Positions 41,201 to 56,200 of a DNA stretch of 64,000 bases are shown one piece after another (the stretch's first letter is position 1; each line of letters opens with the position of its first letter). Both the position numbers and the translations under genes were made by a program. The notes below the pieces were generated by a model. That model saw only the letters and a list, made by a program, of their open reading frames with translations. It had not been told where the DNA came from and did no database searches. Origin of the DNA: Tiliqua scincoides (Eukaryota > Chordata > Lepidosauria > Squamata > Scincidae); contig NC_089826.1 in the NCBI RefSeq assembly GCF_035046505.1, positions 2,482,501 through 2,546,500 of the forward strand. The letters are read 5' to 3'.

Positions 41201-44200
41201 CAAGAACTCAGTAAGCTTGGACTCTGCATATACTCAGAGGCACACTTGCTTTCATTTCTATTTACCATTTTCATAACTGAGTTCTAACGTTGAACTGAAA
41301 ATAAGTTCCTTCAAGAGCTGAACGTTGATTGTCCACTTACCCCTTAATCTGATGTAGCTTCTGCCTTATACAGACAGACGAAACTTCCTGTGTAGTAACC
41401 ATAAGAACAACTTCTGATGTAATGGTAACTATGGTTTAGGGCAGTGAGGATGAACACGTGTGAGCCCTCGTCTCACACACTTTTCTCCTCTTCTTCCATT
41501 CTTCCTTGTATACAGCTAGAGGAGAGTGAAAGCTTCTTCCTCCAAGTTTGAACAAACCAGAGTTTCCTGATACAGCTGGATACGGATACAGCAGTTTGCT
41601 CAAAACCACTAGAGGGAAACTTTCGTTCTGTTTCCCCTACATGTGAAGGAAAGGGGACAAAATAGGGATGATATGAGCCTGAGGCTTCCTACAGTATACT
41701 ATACAGTACTATGATTTATTCTTTCTCTCAATTTGGCCAGTGAGTTGTACTATACAGTATTGTGTTTTGTACAGTACCATGTACTACAGTACTTTAGTCC
41801 ATTTAGCCCAGCAGCATCTACTCTGAAAGCAGCTTTTCCACATTTTGGTTCTTTTCCCACTGTGCTCCTTTTAACTAGAAATGCCAGGGGGATTCACCCT
41901 GTATACTTCCACACTCCCTGACAAAAACGTGTCGACTAGAGGCAGCTTTATGTACTGTTGTTCTTTTTTTTGTTTAAGCACCTTGTAGCGTAGATTAACC
42001 AGTATTAAAACTGCAAAAAACCCTCTTGCTCTGTCTGCATTTCAACCCAACCCTACTTGGAGGTAAAAAAATTGTGGTGTTTATATGAATTGAAAGACAT
42101 GAAAATGTTTAGCACCCACCCATTCATTGACCATGTGTTTCACGGGTCCTTAACTTGAGACATTGCCTCACTAGGGCCACTTTTGAATAACTTGCTCAGT
42201 GTCTGAGATTTGCACCTATGTTTCTAATTTGTAATGCTGTACACCAGGGGTGCTCAAACATTTTGGCAGGAGGGCCACATCGTCTCTCTGACACTGTGTC
42301 GGGGGCAAAAAAAGAAATTTGCATTTCAAATTTGCATAATTTACATAAATGAATATATTAGAGGCGGAACTTATATGAATGAATTAATTCAGACCAGTTC
42401 TTAAGCACTTTCACACTCAGGTAGGGGGGCATCCCTCAGCCAGTTGTTAAACACTTTGACACACACCCGCCAGCTTGCCTGCCTCCTCGTCCTCCCTCCT
42501 TCCCTCGCTTGGGTGGCACGTGCTGCTCCCTGGCCACTCATCCGCTCGGCTGCCTACCTACCCTCTCTCCCTCCCTCGCGTGGCTTGTGCTGCAGCCTGG
42601 CCACCCAACCACCCGCTTAGCTGCCTGGCCACCCTCCCTCCCGCAGCTTGTGCTGCAGCTGGCCGGCTGGCCACCCACTCACCCGCCTACTCGCTCGCTC
42701 GGCTGCCTGCCCATCCAGCCGCCCTCCCCCCACCCGCTCACTTGCTCGGCTGCCTGCCCATTCAGCTGCCCTCCCCCCGCCCGCTGACTCAGGTGGCTTG
42801 TGCTGCAGGTGCCCGCCTGCTCAATCACTTGCTCAGCTGCCTTCTCCACCCAGCTGCCTGCCCACCCAGCTTGTGCTGCCACCTGCCCGTCCAGCTGGCT
42901 GTCCGTCCTCCAGCCGCCTGCCTGCCCACCCGCCCGCCCGCCCACCCTCAGCCGGCCAGGCAGGGAATGACGGGCCCAGTGTGCACGCAGGGCTTTGATA
43001 GGGGAAAGTAACGCGACACTTGCAAGGCTTGAACTGATGCGAGACCTGCAAGTCTCGCGTTACCTTCCCACTATAAAAGGCCCTGCGTGCGCAGTTGGCT
43101 GGTCTTTTCCTTCGTTGCCGCTGACAGCAGCAGCAAGGGAAAACCAGAGCTCGCTCGTCAGGCCAGCATGGGCTGTGGTGAGGGCCAGGTGCCCATTGAA
43201 GATGGGAGGACCCCATGGGGTCCAGATGGGGACCCACCGCATGCCACACGTGGCCTGCGGGCCGGGGTTTGGGCACCCCCTACTGTACGTTAATACCTCC
43301 CCAAACCCTGCCTCCTTTAGTGCTGTTTCATTACAGTACACGTCATTCTGGGTGTGAGTGATAGCTGCCGCAGCCAATGGGAGCAGTGTATTCTGGATAG
43401 TGTGGACCAATCCTACCAGTTTCCCTACCTTACCCTTAACAATGTCTCTTATAGTGCTGCTTCACATAGCGCTCTGCTTTTTAGGAATCTATCCCCTATG
43501 CTATGGTTTGCATTCCTGTACTTCCACCCTGTCGCGCATCTCTGCCATAATCTTTTCTGTTGCTTTCTGTTAAAATAGGTTCCAATGATGCCGTACCTCC
43601 AGAGTTTCCAGCACAGGTGCTTGGCTCAAGGAGTGAGAATCCTCCAGCTGCTGTAGCTATCAAACACAGAGAGGGTATCTATAGTAAAAGGGCTGCACCC
43701 AAGATTGCCTGGACAGATGGAAAAACAGCAACTCAGGAAAGTGGCAAAGGTAATTATTCCTCTGTATGTCTGATGACTGAGTGTCATTAGCATAGCAGTT
43801 CCCTGTTAACATATGTTGTACCAGCGTAATTTTTATCTTGGCTGGTTCCAGGGAGGTGCGAAGTTTTAGGCGGGGAGAGCAAATAACATGGTTTCAAGTA
43901 TGACATGAAAGGACCTGTAGGTTGATATTCACCAGCTAGATGAAGAAGATAATGTCTGAAAAGATTCAGTCTTTCAACACCAGAGATGTTAAGGCTTAAC
44001 TGAGGTTAGTCGAGAACATGTAGGTTCTCTGTTGTAAAATGTGCTTACGACATAGAGAGAAGTTTATCATTTAAAAACAAAAAACTACACAAATTTGTGG
44101 TGATTCACAGTCCTGAGTCATTTCATAGACAGACTTCTTTCTGTGCCCATCCTCATGTACTATATTACCATGATTGATGTAGTCAACGTTTGTTGTTTCA

Positions 44201-47200
44201 TTTTTGTGACATGGGAAGTACGTAAACTGAGAATCGAAAAGTAATTGAATGATGGGCTCTGATAGCTGGTTGGTTAATAGATTTCTTGGAGGTTCACACT
44301 GAGGAATACATGGTAAGAAGAGAACCAGAGTTCCCTTGATTACCCCCCCCCCCAAGTTAGAATAGGGCTGCCAACTCTCTGACTATAGGCCTTGCTTCTT
44401 AAACATATGTACTCTTACCACTGGGTTGTCAGTGAAAGGCCTCTCGGGAGCCAGGCTTGTCTCTAGCATGTCAGTTGTTCTATTCTGGCAAAATCAGAAA
44501 ATTCAGCTGTCCACTTGCTTGCCAATAGTCTTGGGCAGTATGAAACTGAGTCTGAGAACTAACTGATTTGAGAATAATTTAACAGTCCACTAGGTGGAAT
44601 ATGTCCCTTGAGTGAGTCCGTGTATGAACTTTCTGAAGGCAGAGTTAGAGTGCCTGCTTTCTCTGCTCAAACAGACATTCATCCTATTAGAGAGAAAATT
44701 AATTTTGTTGTGATTGCCTTTTCTGAATATGCTGGCCACAGCAGTGTGACCTAATTATAGTAGCTAAGTGATGGAGGTCATAACTACACAAGCAGCGCAA
44801 CAGCTTTGAACTGCAGCCTTTTTAACCCTCTGCGAATGCATGCTTGTGCACACTACACGCACATGTGCGTGTGTGAGATTCTTATAGTGCAGTGGGTGTC
44901 AAACTGGTGGGTCATGACCCACCAGTTCATGTATAGGGTCACCCATCCCTTTAAGAGGCGAGGGCAGGGAAGGGGCGAGGGCTGTTCTAGTGAATTCCTC
45001 TAGGAATCTAGAGATTCCTCTAGTATCTAATTCTTTTACTGCAAAATCCTAGGCGTATCAGAATTGAGTCCTATTGTATTCTGTGGGGTTTACTCCCAGA
45101 CGTGTAGTTTGCTGCCATAGTGCATTTAGAAATCTTAAATCTGTGGTATGTAGAGGTAACAATTTTAGAAGGGCGAGATCAGTTTGCGGCCCTGTTAGAC
45201 CATCTGTTGGAATTCTTCTAGATCAATGGCTCTCTGAGTGTGTAGCGACCTTTCTAAGAAGGGAGTGTGGGTGGCAGCAAGGTCTTTCTTGGCCATCACC
45301 CAGAATGCCTTTTAAAAGAAAAAATACACCATAAATCAGAATACCAGTCCATCTTAATTGCGTTCCTAAGAATCTCTGAACTAGCTTCTTCCTTACTCTG
45401 TTCTCACCCCTTCCAGCCTGCCTGGCCAAGGCAGAGAAGAGAACTTGGGAAGCTAAACTGCCTTTCCTTTTGGTAATAATAATCATAACTAGGTATTTAT
45501 ATACCGCCTTTCTGGTCATCGGATTACTCCTCTGACTTTATTCAAGGCGGTTTACACAGGCAGGTGTTTCTAAATCCCTCAAGAGGATTTTTACAATCAT
45601 GGAGGTTCTCTCTTTCAAGAACCAACCACATTTCAGATGGATCTTCCTGATTTGTTCTCACTTCTGGCCTCCAGTTCTCCCACGCAGGCTGGCAAGCAGC
45701 TCCATCTCTCACATGGAGGGCAGCCAAGACGCTTCTGATGTTATCTTCGGGCTAACAGAGGCTCTGCCCTCTAGACCAGACCTTCCGCATCCTCTCTCCG
45801 TAATGCGTGGAGAGAGAATTTTTTCTCATTCTTGGGTGGGCCCACTCTGACAAAGCTAATCTATTTCATTGGATGACCCCAAGCAGTATTCTCTATGGCA
45901 CTCCTAACTTTATAAACCTCTGTCATACTCCACTCCTTAACTTTTTTTTTTTTTAACAAAAAGCCCCAATTGTATATGCCTTCTTTCATCCAGAAGATGC
46001 TTCTGTCTTCACACTGGTGTAGTTGAAGGCAGCCTCATCTTCCCTCCAAAAATAATGGTACAGCTCCTTCCCCTTTGTTAGCAGCAGAATGGATGCACAT
46101 GCATATTTCTGAAGGTGTAGAGATAGTTAGCTGGTTTTTGATCACATAATATTTTGTAAATGGTAACATTTGGACAGTACAATAAATGCAACAGATTGTT
46201 GGTATATAAATATATATTTATAAATAGTGTGCAGATATTATGTAACCAGACTGTGCTGTACCTAGAGCTGATGAAACTGGAGTACTGTGAGAATGGAAAT
46301 GATCATGTCGTGTAAGTTGCAGTCCAGACCACTGAAAATTCCTGTGCATGATGCAGCAGCACCAGTGTGGCGTCTTCTGCGTCCTGCAGGAGAGTTTTGG
46401 CCTGCAGAGGTCTCCTCAGGCCAAGGGAACAAATGTTCTCTTGCCCTGAGGCAAGCCCTTGCTAGCTTAGTAGGTCTGTTCAGACCCGCGCCAGCAATAT
46501 TGCTAGTGCAAGTCCGTGTGGACCCATGCATGCGGATCGAGCCTAGGATAGAGACTTGGATTCAGTGGATTCCACTGCTGCCAAACTCGCCCCCTTACTG
46601 GTCCTGATTTATCCTCTTCCCCCCCCCCGTACCTCCCACTCCTCACTCTGTTCTGCCCATCACCCACCTCCTTTCCATCCCATATGTGATCTTACCTGGC
46701 CTGGCAGGCATCCAGTCCTAGCTGCTTACAGCAGTGACAACTAGTCAGTGGGCTCTAGTGTGTCATGTTTTGCAACAGCCAGAAAGTGCCTAGCATACCG
46801 GTATGCTTGTTCTGGCAGCTTTAGCTGCCAATAGGATTAAGCCTTTATTCTTCCTTCCCCCACCCTGAATACAGTAATATATTTCAAAGTGGTTTTTCTG
46901 TGTTTTTTTTTTTCTCCCCACCCCATCTTAGTTCATGCCAAAAACAGGAACCCCTTGGAATCTGTCAAAACTACCCATTCAGTCTTCAGGTCAGCCCAGT
47001 TCTACCTGCATCAACCAGTGCCTTTGCAACACGAAATTGACTTCCTTGCAGGGAATGAGGCCTTGGGGCCCTATCCTGAGAGTGGGCACTCTGAACCTGC
47101 TTCAAGAGACTTCTTCCAGTACAAGGAAATGCCTGAGAAAAGCAGGACTCCCTTTTCTTTGCGTTGGCAGAGAGGTGAGGAGAAGTTTTCCCCACTGACT

Positions 47201-50200
47201 GCTGAACCTGATTACAGTTTGGTTGAAGACTCAAGATTGAGCGAGGCTTTTGAGAGAGACTCTGTAAGGAAAGAACTAGCCCAGCGTGAAGCAAGGCAAA
47301 CAGGCCATAAGGTGGTCAAGGATCTTCCACTTCCAAGCAGCCAAATGACTAGTCCCAAACTGAAGCAAGTGGCACCTCTGCCGGTGAAGCAGAGTGTTCC
47401 TTTCACAGCCAGTTTGGATGAACTCTGGAGTAAATATTTAGAGCGTCAAAGGCAGCACCAGCAGCAGCATCCAGGTGGTAGCAGCAGACAGGAGCTGTCC
47501 CTAGTGGAGCGACTTGATCGATTAGCTCGACTCCTTCAGAATCCTGTTAGGCAATCGCTGATGTCTGCCAGGGAGAGGAAGAGCACTGTCCAAGAGGAGA
47601 GAAGGAGAAAAGAGCCCAAGAAGGTCAGAACCCAGGGAAAAGCAACACACAAAGGTACCCTGGCATCTCATCGCAGCGCAAGAGGGGCTGAAGAGAGTCC
47701 AGAGAGCACCAGCAATGAGCAACTGTTGAAATCAAGACAGCATAAAAGCGGAGCTGCCCCAGCTGCTGGGAGCAGCAGTAGAAACTTGGAAGAACAGAAC
47801 TCGGAGATGCCAAGCGACACCTCTTCAGAACTGAGGACTGCCCAAGACTCCAGTGTGTTAACTGACATCAACACCTCTGAATCGGATATGGCGACCCAAG
47901 CCGAGACCGAAACTGCCACTCAGACAGAGGAAAGTGTCTCTGTTTCCACCATTGACACAGCCAGACTGATCAGGGCTTTTGGGCACAACAGAGTGCAGGT
48001 TTCTCCAAAACTGTCCCAGCTGTACAGCACAATAACCCTGCAGAAGACTCGTTCGGAGACATGGGCCAAGGGAAGCAGGAAAGCCATGGCAGCAGACTAC
48101 CCAAAAGCAGTTCAGGTATGTGACCGGCTGATGGCAGGGGTGCCTTGGCAGATGCCAGTGTTGATGCCAATTTGTGGTGGGAAAGAAAGGTGGGTAACTA
48201 AGCCTTCATTTGAAAAATAGCTAAAGCTACTTTGGGGAAGGAAGGAAAATTGTTACCTGGCTGATGCTTGTGTTATTCCTGGACAAAAGCAGAAGCCCAT
48301 GGAGGTAGGCTTGGTCTTCCAGGCTTTTCAGAGCCAAGCTGGTACAATGTGTGTGTAAGTCAATTGCTTTCCAAACAGCAACAAATAAACTTGCTATCAC
48401 CTGAGTTTCCTGTCTCTCTGTCTGTGTCTGTCTTTCCCTCTTTAGGTGACAGATTCTGTCTTTTCATCGGATTCCATTTCTACTGTCACCAGTTCCCGAG
48501 GACCAAGCCCTGCTCTCAGTAACAAGCGAAACAAACGAATGTTAAATAAGGCTGTCCAAGCAGGTCAGATCCAGAATCCTCTTGTACCTGGGCTTCCTGT
48601 CTCTTTACTGAAAATGTCTTCAGAGTCTAACATGTGCTTAGCCAGTTTGCTATGTTAGTAAAGTATTCTCTGTCGGTACATTTTTGCTGCTCAGTTCATT
48701 TTGCAAAAGAACAGTGTGTTGAAGCAAAAAGGGAAGGAAGGCCCTTTTTCTTGTACAGGCTGCTTTGGTATCAGCAGGCAATTCCTTTGTCCATGCTGTG
48801 GGCTTTCTTCACTCTGGTTTCCTAATAAATCTTGAGGTTGGGGAACTGACTTGACCTTCATGGGATTTATTTCCCACTTGCAAGGACAGACAAAAATGTA
48901 GCACTACTTCAAATAAATGTTAGTTCTCTCTAGAGCTTTGCTTTATATTGGGGAGGATGAATTTTCCTCTTTGTCTGCTTTGGGATGTCTGTTCTGGGTC
49001 TGTACAAAAACAGGCCAGCATACGGTGACAGGGCGGCCTCATCTCCTGTCTGAACTGGAGTGATTCCCAATTACCCGTTTGCCTAGGAAGGTACAAACTG
49101 CTTCCTTCATTCCTCCAATCATTGCTTCAAAAGACATTGTTTTGCAGTGGGTGGGATTGCTGAATAAATACATGGTAAGAAGGAGAGCCTGACAACCTGG
49201 GCAGCTTTTTCTTTGTAATTGCCAATGAAGGAGATCCTGCGCCCTCCTTAGGCAGCTTGTTCCATTGCTGTCCATGTTTTATACGTGGCAAGGAAACACA
49301 ACATTCCTGTTTCCATACAAAAAGATTTCTGGTGTTTGTGGTTATCTAAACAAGTGTGTCAGCCTGCTGGTGTCAGATTTTAGAGGCTCAGAAATGAGAA
49401 GGAAGGTTTCTTTCCTTCTCTTTCTTTCTAAATTGAACTTCTAAACCCAGTGGTACTCAGACTTTTCCGGCCAGTGGCTCCCTTGACCCCCGTGGCTGTT
49501 GGCCATGACTCCCCATCATGTTCCTGAGGGCTGGAAATGACATCATTAAACAGGAAGTGGTGAGAAATATTAACTATATTAATATTAATTATATTAGTCA
49601 TATTATTAATTAAATGCAGAACTTAAAAATATATTATTAATACACAGCAATATACTTGCTTTATAAATGATCAGCTGCTGATCACTGTTGGAGACAGTGC
49701 TGGAGATGCTGGAGTAGGTAGATTTTTTCTGGTCCAGGAAGACTCATTTTTTTTAACTTTGTAAGCATACCTATAGAATTGTTTTATCAAATGAACTTTG
49801 TGAACAACCAGTCTGACCAACATCACACACACACACATCCCTGTGGACCCCAATCCAACTAGTCATTTCTCCCATTTTCCTTGGATAGGACTGAAACCTT
49901 TATTAATTTAATGAAATTAAATTTTTCCAGCACCTGGTGGGGAAAACAAAAATAGACCATGAAAATATATCAGAGCTGATAAGTGTTTGGTTAGGAAGCT
50001 GATTTGTCTCCTATACTAGGAGATGCACAGCTCAAACGTTTGCATGTCTACTCAGAAGTAAGTCCCATTAAAGTCAATGGGGTTTACTCCCTGGAAAGTG
50101 TGGATAAGATTGGGCTGGCAATCACTTAATCAATGGCTGATAAGTATTCCCTTCAAATAGCAAGATTCATCACTTTAAAAATACAGCCTTTCCTCTTCAG

Positions 50201-53200
50201 TCAAACAACAAGATTAATAAATCACTTTAAAAAGAGTACCCTTTTTCTGCTCCTGGCCAAGTAAAGTGTGTGCTTGTTTCTCTCTCTCCCCCCCCCCCTT
50301 TTGCCAACAGCATGGAAGCAACTTTAAGAGTCCTGATGACTGGTAAAATAGGAAGCGTTTTATTTGGGGAGGGGGAGGAAAGCGGGAAGGTTTGGAGATC
50401 GAAAGGGGGGAGTGGAAGAGGGAAGGGGTTGAAAAGAGAGATATCTCTTTGATGAGAAGCGATCCCAGGCTGGGAAGTAGGAACCAACCAGGCAAGGATC
50501 AAGGAGGGTTTCTTTCTGACGGTCAGCAAGGGCAAGGACTGCAAACTGAGCATACTCGGTACTTGCCAGATGGGGGTTGGAGTCGAAGAGCTTTGGAAAC
50601 AACATGCAGCGAACACAGAAGGCGGCAGCCTTGGAGTGAAGGGAGAAGAGGATTAGGACAGAGAAGAGAAGAGGGCGGGGCAGCAGCAGCCACTCTCCCA
50701 GTCACTCTTGGAGGGAGCAGCTGAGCAACTCCTGCTTTAAAAAAAAGCACAGAAGATGGGCTCGTATTCTGCCCAGGGGTGTGACTGTATCGCTGCGAGA
50801 TGACATCCCGTGCCTCCCCTTTGAGTTCCTGGTGCCTTCCTAAGGAGCCACACCTCACAGTTTGAATAACACTGTAATCTAAACCTATTTTGATTATTTT
50901 GAGCGAATTTCACATGTGGCGCTAACCATTTATTCTGGAATAAAAGTGCCACAGCAGTTTGATGCCGTATGTTCACCAGCTGTGGCTTTGCTATCCTTTC
51001 ATTAGTTTGTGTAAATCAGTTTCAAATGATGTTAATTGCTAATCACAGAAATGTGCAGATTTGTTTTGCATGTCAATCAGAATATGTACAACATTCAGTT
51101 CATCTGTTTTGTGCATGTGCGCGCCTCCCTCTTGGCAAACTCATTCCCAGCCTTTCCAGTGCAGTATTTGCCTCATGCAAAATTTCAGGGTGGCTTTTTC
51201 TTTGTAATTTCTGGATTTAATGAACTGCTATCAAGGCTACTGTGTCCAAACGGCAAATTATATTGGCAGACCAGTACTCCTGATCCTGGATTTTAGTAAT
51301 ACTGTATTCTGTGCAGGCTTCTTGCTAATTTGGATTAGCTGCTGGCTTTTTCAGAACAGGAAATAAATCCAGCAGCTTCACATTTGGATGCAGATTGTTT
51401 CCACCATCCCGCCCTTAATAACTTGCTCCAGTTTTAAAAAGATGGTATAGACCAGAGGTCTTCAACCTTTTTGTGCGTGACCCCAATAAATAAAGTAGGA
51501 GACTGGGGACTCACTATTGATCCCTTTCCCCCTCCCAGGACCCTATCCGTCCACTCTCCAACCCCGTTACACCCTCCTGACACTGTTTACTGTAACCAAA
51601 TATTCTTATTAGAGAGAGCAGTGGAGCCTGGCACTAGTGAAAGCTATTTTAGCGGAATTTTTAAGAACTCGAGCAGAGTTGAGACATATTCTCCTGGTAC
51701 CTGAAAGGGTACACCAGGTGCCTCCCCTTTTACTTGGGGTTTCTCGTGATCTTCAACCTTCTTTGTTCCTGTTAGTTGCCATGACCTGAAGCTCCATGAC
51801 CCCACTGGGGTCATGATCTCAAGGTTGAAGAACACTGGTATAGACAAAAGAAATTTTAAACTTGTCTTTATTTGTCCTCTATGTAAAGCTTATTTGTATT
51901 TATTTTGCAGTTGTCTAGATCTTCGGCTGTCTGCTGCAAGAATACAGCTACCCGCTCACTTTGTTGGTACGACAAAGTACTGAATTTTTTTTTGTCTCTT
52001 GTACTCTAGGAGACCTTGAGATAGTAAACAGTGCAACTAAGAAGAACACTCGTGATGTTGGCTTGACTTTCCCCACTCCAACTTCCAGCCAAGTAAGACT
52101 GCAGGGAGCCCTCTTGAACGGAACAGAGCCCGACGGATTTGTTTCAGGAAGCAAGGGCACGCAGAAGAGACTGCCAGGCAGCTTTCTTGCAGAAAGACCT
52201 AGGAAGAGCAAGCTTCAGTGGCTGCAAGGTCTCTGTACCTTCTGTGAATGGGGGAGGGACTTGCATGGCACAGGGTGCAACCTATCAAATGCTGTGTTCC
52301 TATATGGCCTATATGACAGGAAGGAAGGAGTGCAAAGGGGGTAGAATGCATGTGTCATAAGAAACCAATCTTCCTTGCTCCCACCCCCAATAGAGTACAG
52401 ATCGCTACCTGCAGGAGAAACTTGTGTAACACAATCGTACCTCTGCTGGATTTCCCTGAACAGTTGTTATTGGTAGGCCTGTTCCATCCAGAGCAGCAGC
52501 CATGCTATTTGGGGACAAGGAAGATCCATCTATCTCTTCTTTTCTTGCACACTTATTGCAAGCTCCAGGAAGAAAAGCCCTGGGGATCCCTAGGAAATGT
52601 TTCCAATGACGTCTACAGACTGAGTGTTGGATTGAAAAATAAGCCAAGCTATTTCTCCTGAAAGTTGCAAATAGCTTGGTTTATTTTCTGAGCACCAGTC
52701 TAACATTCATATTATCATATTCATCTTTACTAAATCACTTGAACTCCTAAATTGTTGAAACAGAGTTTATTATATAGAGCATGGGTCTCCAAACTCCAGC
52801 CCAGGGGCCAGATGCGGCCAGCCTCAATTCGGCCTCTTGTCCCCTGAAAGCCTCTGGCCCACTTGGCCAAACATGACTACAGCTGTGCTCTGGTGTGCAT
52901 CTGGAGTCCATTCATTCATTTATTCACTCATCTAAGTTCCCTCTCTAATTTATTTATATAAATTTTATATTAAAAAATTTTTCTGGACTTCAGCACTGCC
53001 AGATATTTGATGTGGCCCTCTGGCCAAAATGTTTGGAGACCCCTGAATAGAGTAATAAATGTGTACAACATGATTGGCATCAACTCTTTCTCATTCAGTG
53101 GACATCTCTGAACAATAGGGGTGATCTGCAGGCATTGGGTGCTGGGGTTTTTGTAAGGAAATTCAAGGAACAGAAAACATGGGCGACTGTCTTTCAAAAG

Positions 53201-56200
53201 CGGTTTTTTGGGGGATTTTTTCCCCTCTAGGAATGTCCTGGTTTGTTCCTGCAGAGGATTTAAAATCAAATTCCAAGCAAGGAGATGGATCCAACTTCAT
53301 TCCCGATTCCAATCCCTCATGGTTTGAACCAGTGACCAGTGCCAAGCCATGGCGAGAGCCCCTTCGAGAGAAGAATTCTCAAGAGGATCATGGGGGCCTC
53401 CAGGTGCGTCTGACGGCTCCAGCAAGAGACATTGAGAATAAGCCACCCCCACCTTTTGTGAAATTGACACTGCAGGTAAAATCCAGGCTCTGCTTTCAAG
53501 TTGCTTGTCTGGCTTTTGCTGTCAGCTTCATGGTTGTCTTAGATGTGAAACATATGTCCCTGTGTTTTAGCTGTGTGTGCATATGTATATGTATTGCCCC
53601 ATTCATCTTCCAAAACTCGGAAGGAAATGTATATGTTAATCTCTTACCTTTATTTTGACTTGTGTCCCGTAATAGATAAGGGATTCAGGATAGATAATGG
53701 TTATTGCGAATTGAAAATGCCAGTTACGTTCCTGTCTTAACCTTGTGTACAAGAGCAGATGAAGGCAGTGACTGGAGGTGGAATCCAAAACAGCTATTGA
53801 CCATGTCTCCCCACTGCCCTAACTGAAGATATACTGAACTGATCTTTCGGTCCAGTATATCTGAAGCCTTTCAGCAGACAGCACGGCATGTGTGCAGCTG
53901 TGAGCCATGGCCCCAGGCCAGTGCAGGTTATTTGAAGCACTGAAAATGAGTCTGTGCTCCTTTTTCTGTAATTCTACTTGCACGATTCAGCAGCCGCAGA
54001 ATGTGCAAGAGATCTGTATACAGCAGGGTCATGACATGCTGTAGTTGTCACTGAAATGATAAATCTGTGTCTGGGCTATACCACTGTGGGCTTGTAAGTC
54101 AAACTTCTTTCTGATATTAGTTTTGAATATCAGGTGCATAATTTTTGTATGGGGGCCACTCAGTCTTTGAGCACTCACTGACTCTGAAGTGGTACAGTCC
54201 AGACACAGGTTTGGTACAGGCAAGCCTCCATGAAAATGTGTCCTAAATATCACCTGTTGGCAAAATATCACTCAGGTCCCCCCACTTAACCTTCCTGACC
54301 CATAATTGCCCTCTTACCTCCTGGTAACCGGAGACCGTGCTGAAATTGGGCAAGGGTTCCCACCCCCACTTCCACTGACCGTACGACAGGGCTTACAGGC
54401 CCCAGCTCCATGGCATGCGTTCCTCCTGGACTAATTTTGAACTGTTTGTTGTCATTTGCACCTGCTCCCGTTACTTACGAGGCTTCTCGATCCTGTGTGT
54501 GCGCTGCTTGATCTCCAACCTGCTCGTTTAAGCTTAGCTATTTTTCCTGCTTGCAAATATGTGGCTGGGCCTATTCCCAGACTGTTATCTTTTCAGTTGG
54601 TTGTTCAGCATCAATGCATTTGTTAACAAGACCCACAGAGAGATCTCTGCAGCTTCAAATATGCTGTACTTTGTGCATTACAGGGATGATTCTCTGCTCC
54701 AGCAAGGCATATTTTCCGTGCTTTGTTAATGGAGTTAGCTATTTTTGTCTCCTTATCCTAGCTGTAAGTGGAGGTTCTGAATAGCACTTCTCCGTATTTT
54801 CCCACCCAGGATGCTCTTGCATTGCGCCGTCCAGATTTCATTTCCCGCTCTGGGGAACGTGTGAAGCGCCTGAAGCTGATCATGGAAGAGAGGAAACTAC
54901 AGAGCATGCTCCAGAGCGAGAGAGAAGAATTATTTAACCCTCCTGAAGAGAGAAGGGTGTACAGGAATGCTGGTTGCCTTCTTCCTAACAGAGGTGCCTT
55001 CTTATTTTAGACATTGACCCTGCTCCAGAGAATTGGCAGAAACTGGACAGAGTTTCTGCTTCTGAAGAGGCAAGCTGCTGTTGGAAGCAGTGATGAGGCA
55101 GCTTATCTCTGGCAATGGAAACGGTGCATTTGAATCTGGCTGTGTATCTAGCTTTCTCCTCCATGTGTATATCACTTCTTTGGATCATGGCCATAATGCT
55201 TTTTCCTGTAACTGTATAATGAGCACATATTGCATTTACCTTACACTCTGTCCTACAGAAAAGTAGCTAGTTTAAATTGAATGATTGGGATCTACCATAA
55301 GGATGTTTATCTCTTAAGTGAGACAGTATAAAACAGCGCAGTATAAAACAGTGGTGGTGAAAGGCTACAAAACAACCAGAGCTAGAACACACACAATTTT
55401 TGCACCCCTTCTCCTGCATTCATTAGTGTTGTCTAGCTGTAGTGTGCATCTGTCTTTGTGTTCTTTCCAAATAAGTTTTTAGAAAGATTCTTTTGGGAAG
55501 CTTAGTGGCACTAATGCCAGACAATTGACTGAAAAGACAGTTTGGTAATGGCAGGTAATCTTCTTCTGCAACCTGCAGCCACAAGAGAATGATAGGTGCT
55601 TCCTAAAGCATGCTTAGTTGTCAGACAACAACATGGCTGGTTGGCACTCCATGTGAACTAGGAATGTGCCATAGAGCACACCCTAGAATCCTCAGTAATG
55701 TGCATGGATTCCTTGGCAGAGAAATTAGTATTTTGAAACTTCCCTGTTTGTAGATAGCTGACAGTCTACCTCACTAGAGAGAGGCTGCAGTTATCCCCAA
55801 TTCTCTCCCGTATTGTAATGGAATGCCTCTAGCCACGTCTCTGGAGAGAGGTTAGCAGCTGTGTGCGAAGAGAGGCAATAACTTCTTTTTAGTACAACCA
55901 CCAAGGGATATAGTGCGAGATGTGCAAATCTCAAGGCACATAGAAGCCCAGAGTTTCTCTACCACCCTCTAGTCCTGTGGTTCCCAAACATTTTAGCACC
56001 AGGACCCACTTTTTAAAAAGACCTTCTGTTGGAACCCACCCAGCTTTATGAGAAAGAGAAAGTTTCGTTTCACCAGCTGCTCAAGCCTCTGTTTTTATCC
56101 TTTCAACTACTGGGGGCAGGGTCCATCTTCTGGAGAGTTTGAGCTCTACATTCATTCAGTCGGAACATTTATGGTGGCCTTGTGTTCCCCTCCATTTGGC

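Noticed and set aside
42475-43011. 178-codon open frame on the + strand, with others on both strands
   Set aside because: Proline/alanine/leucine-rich translation of a C-rich minisatellite inside a hAT-like element.
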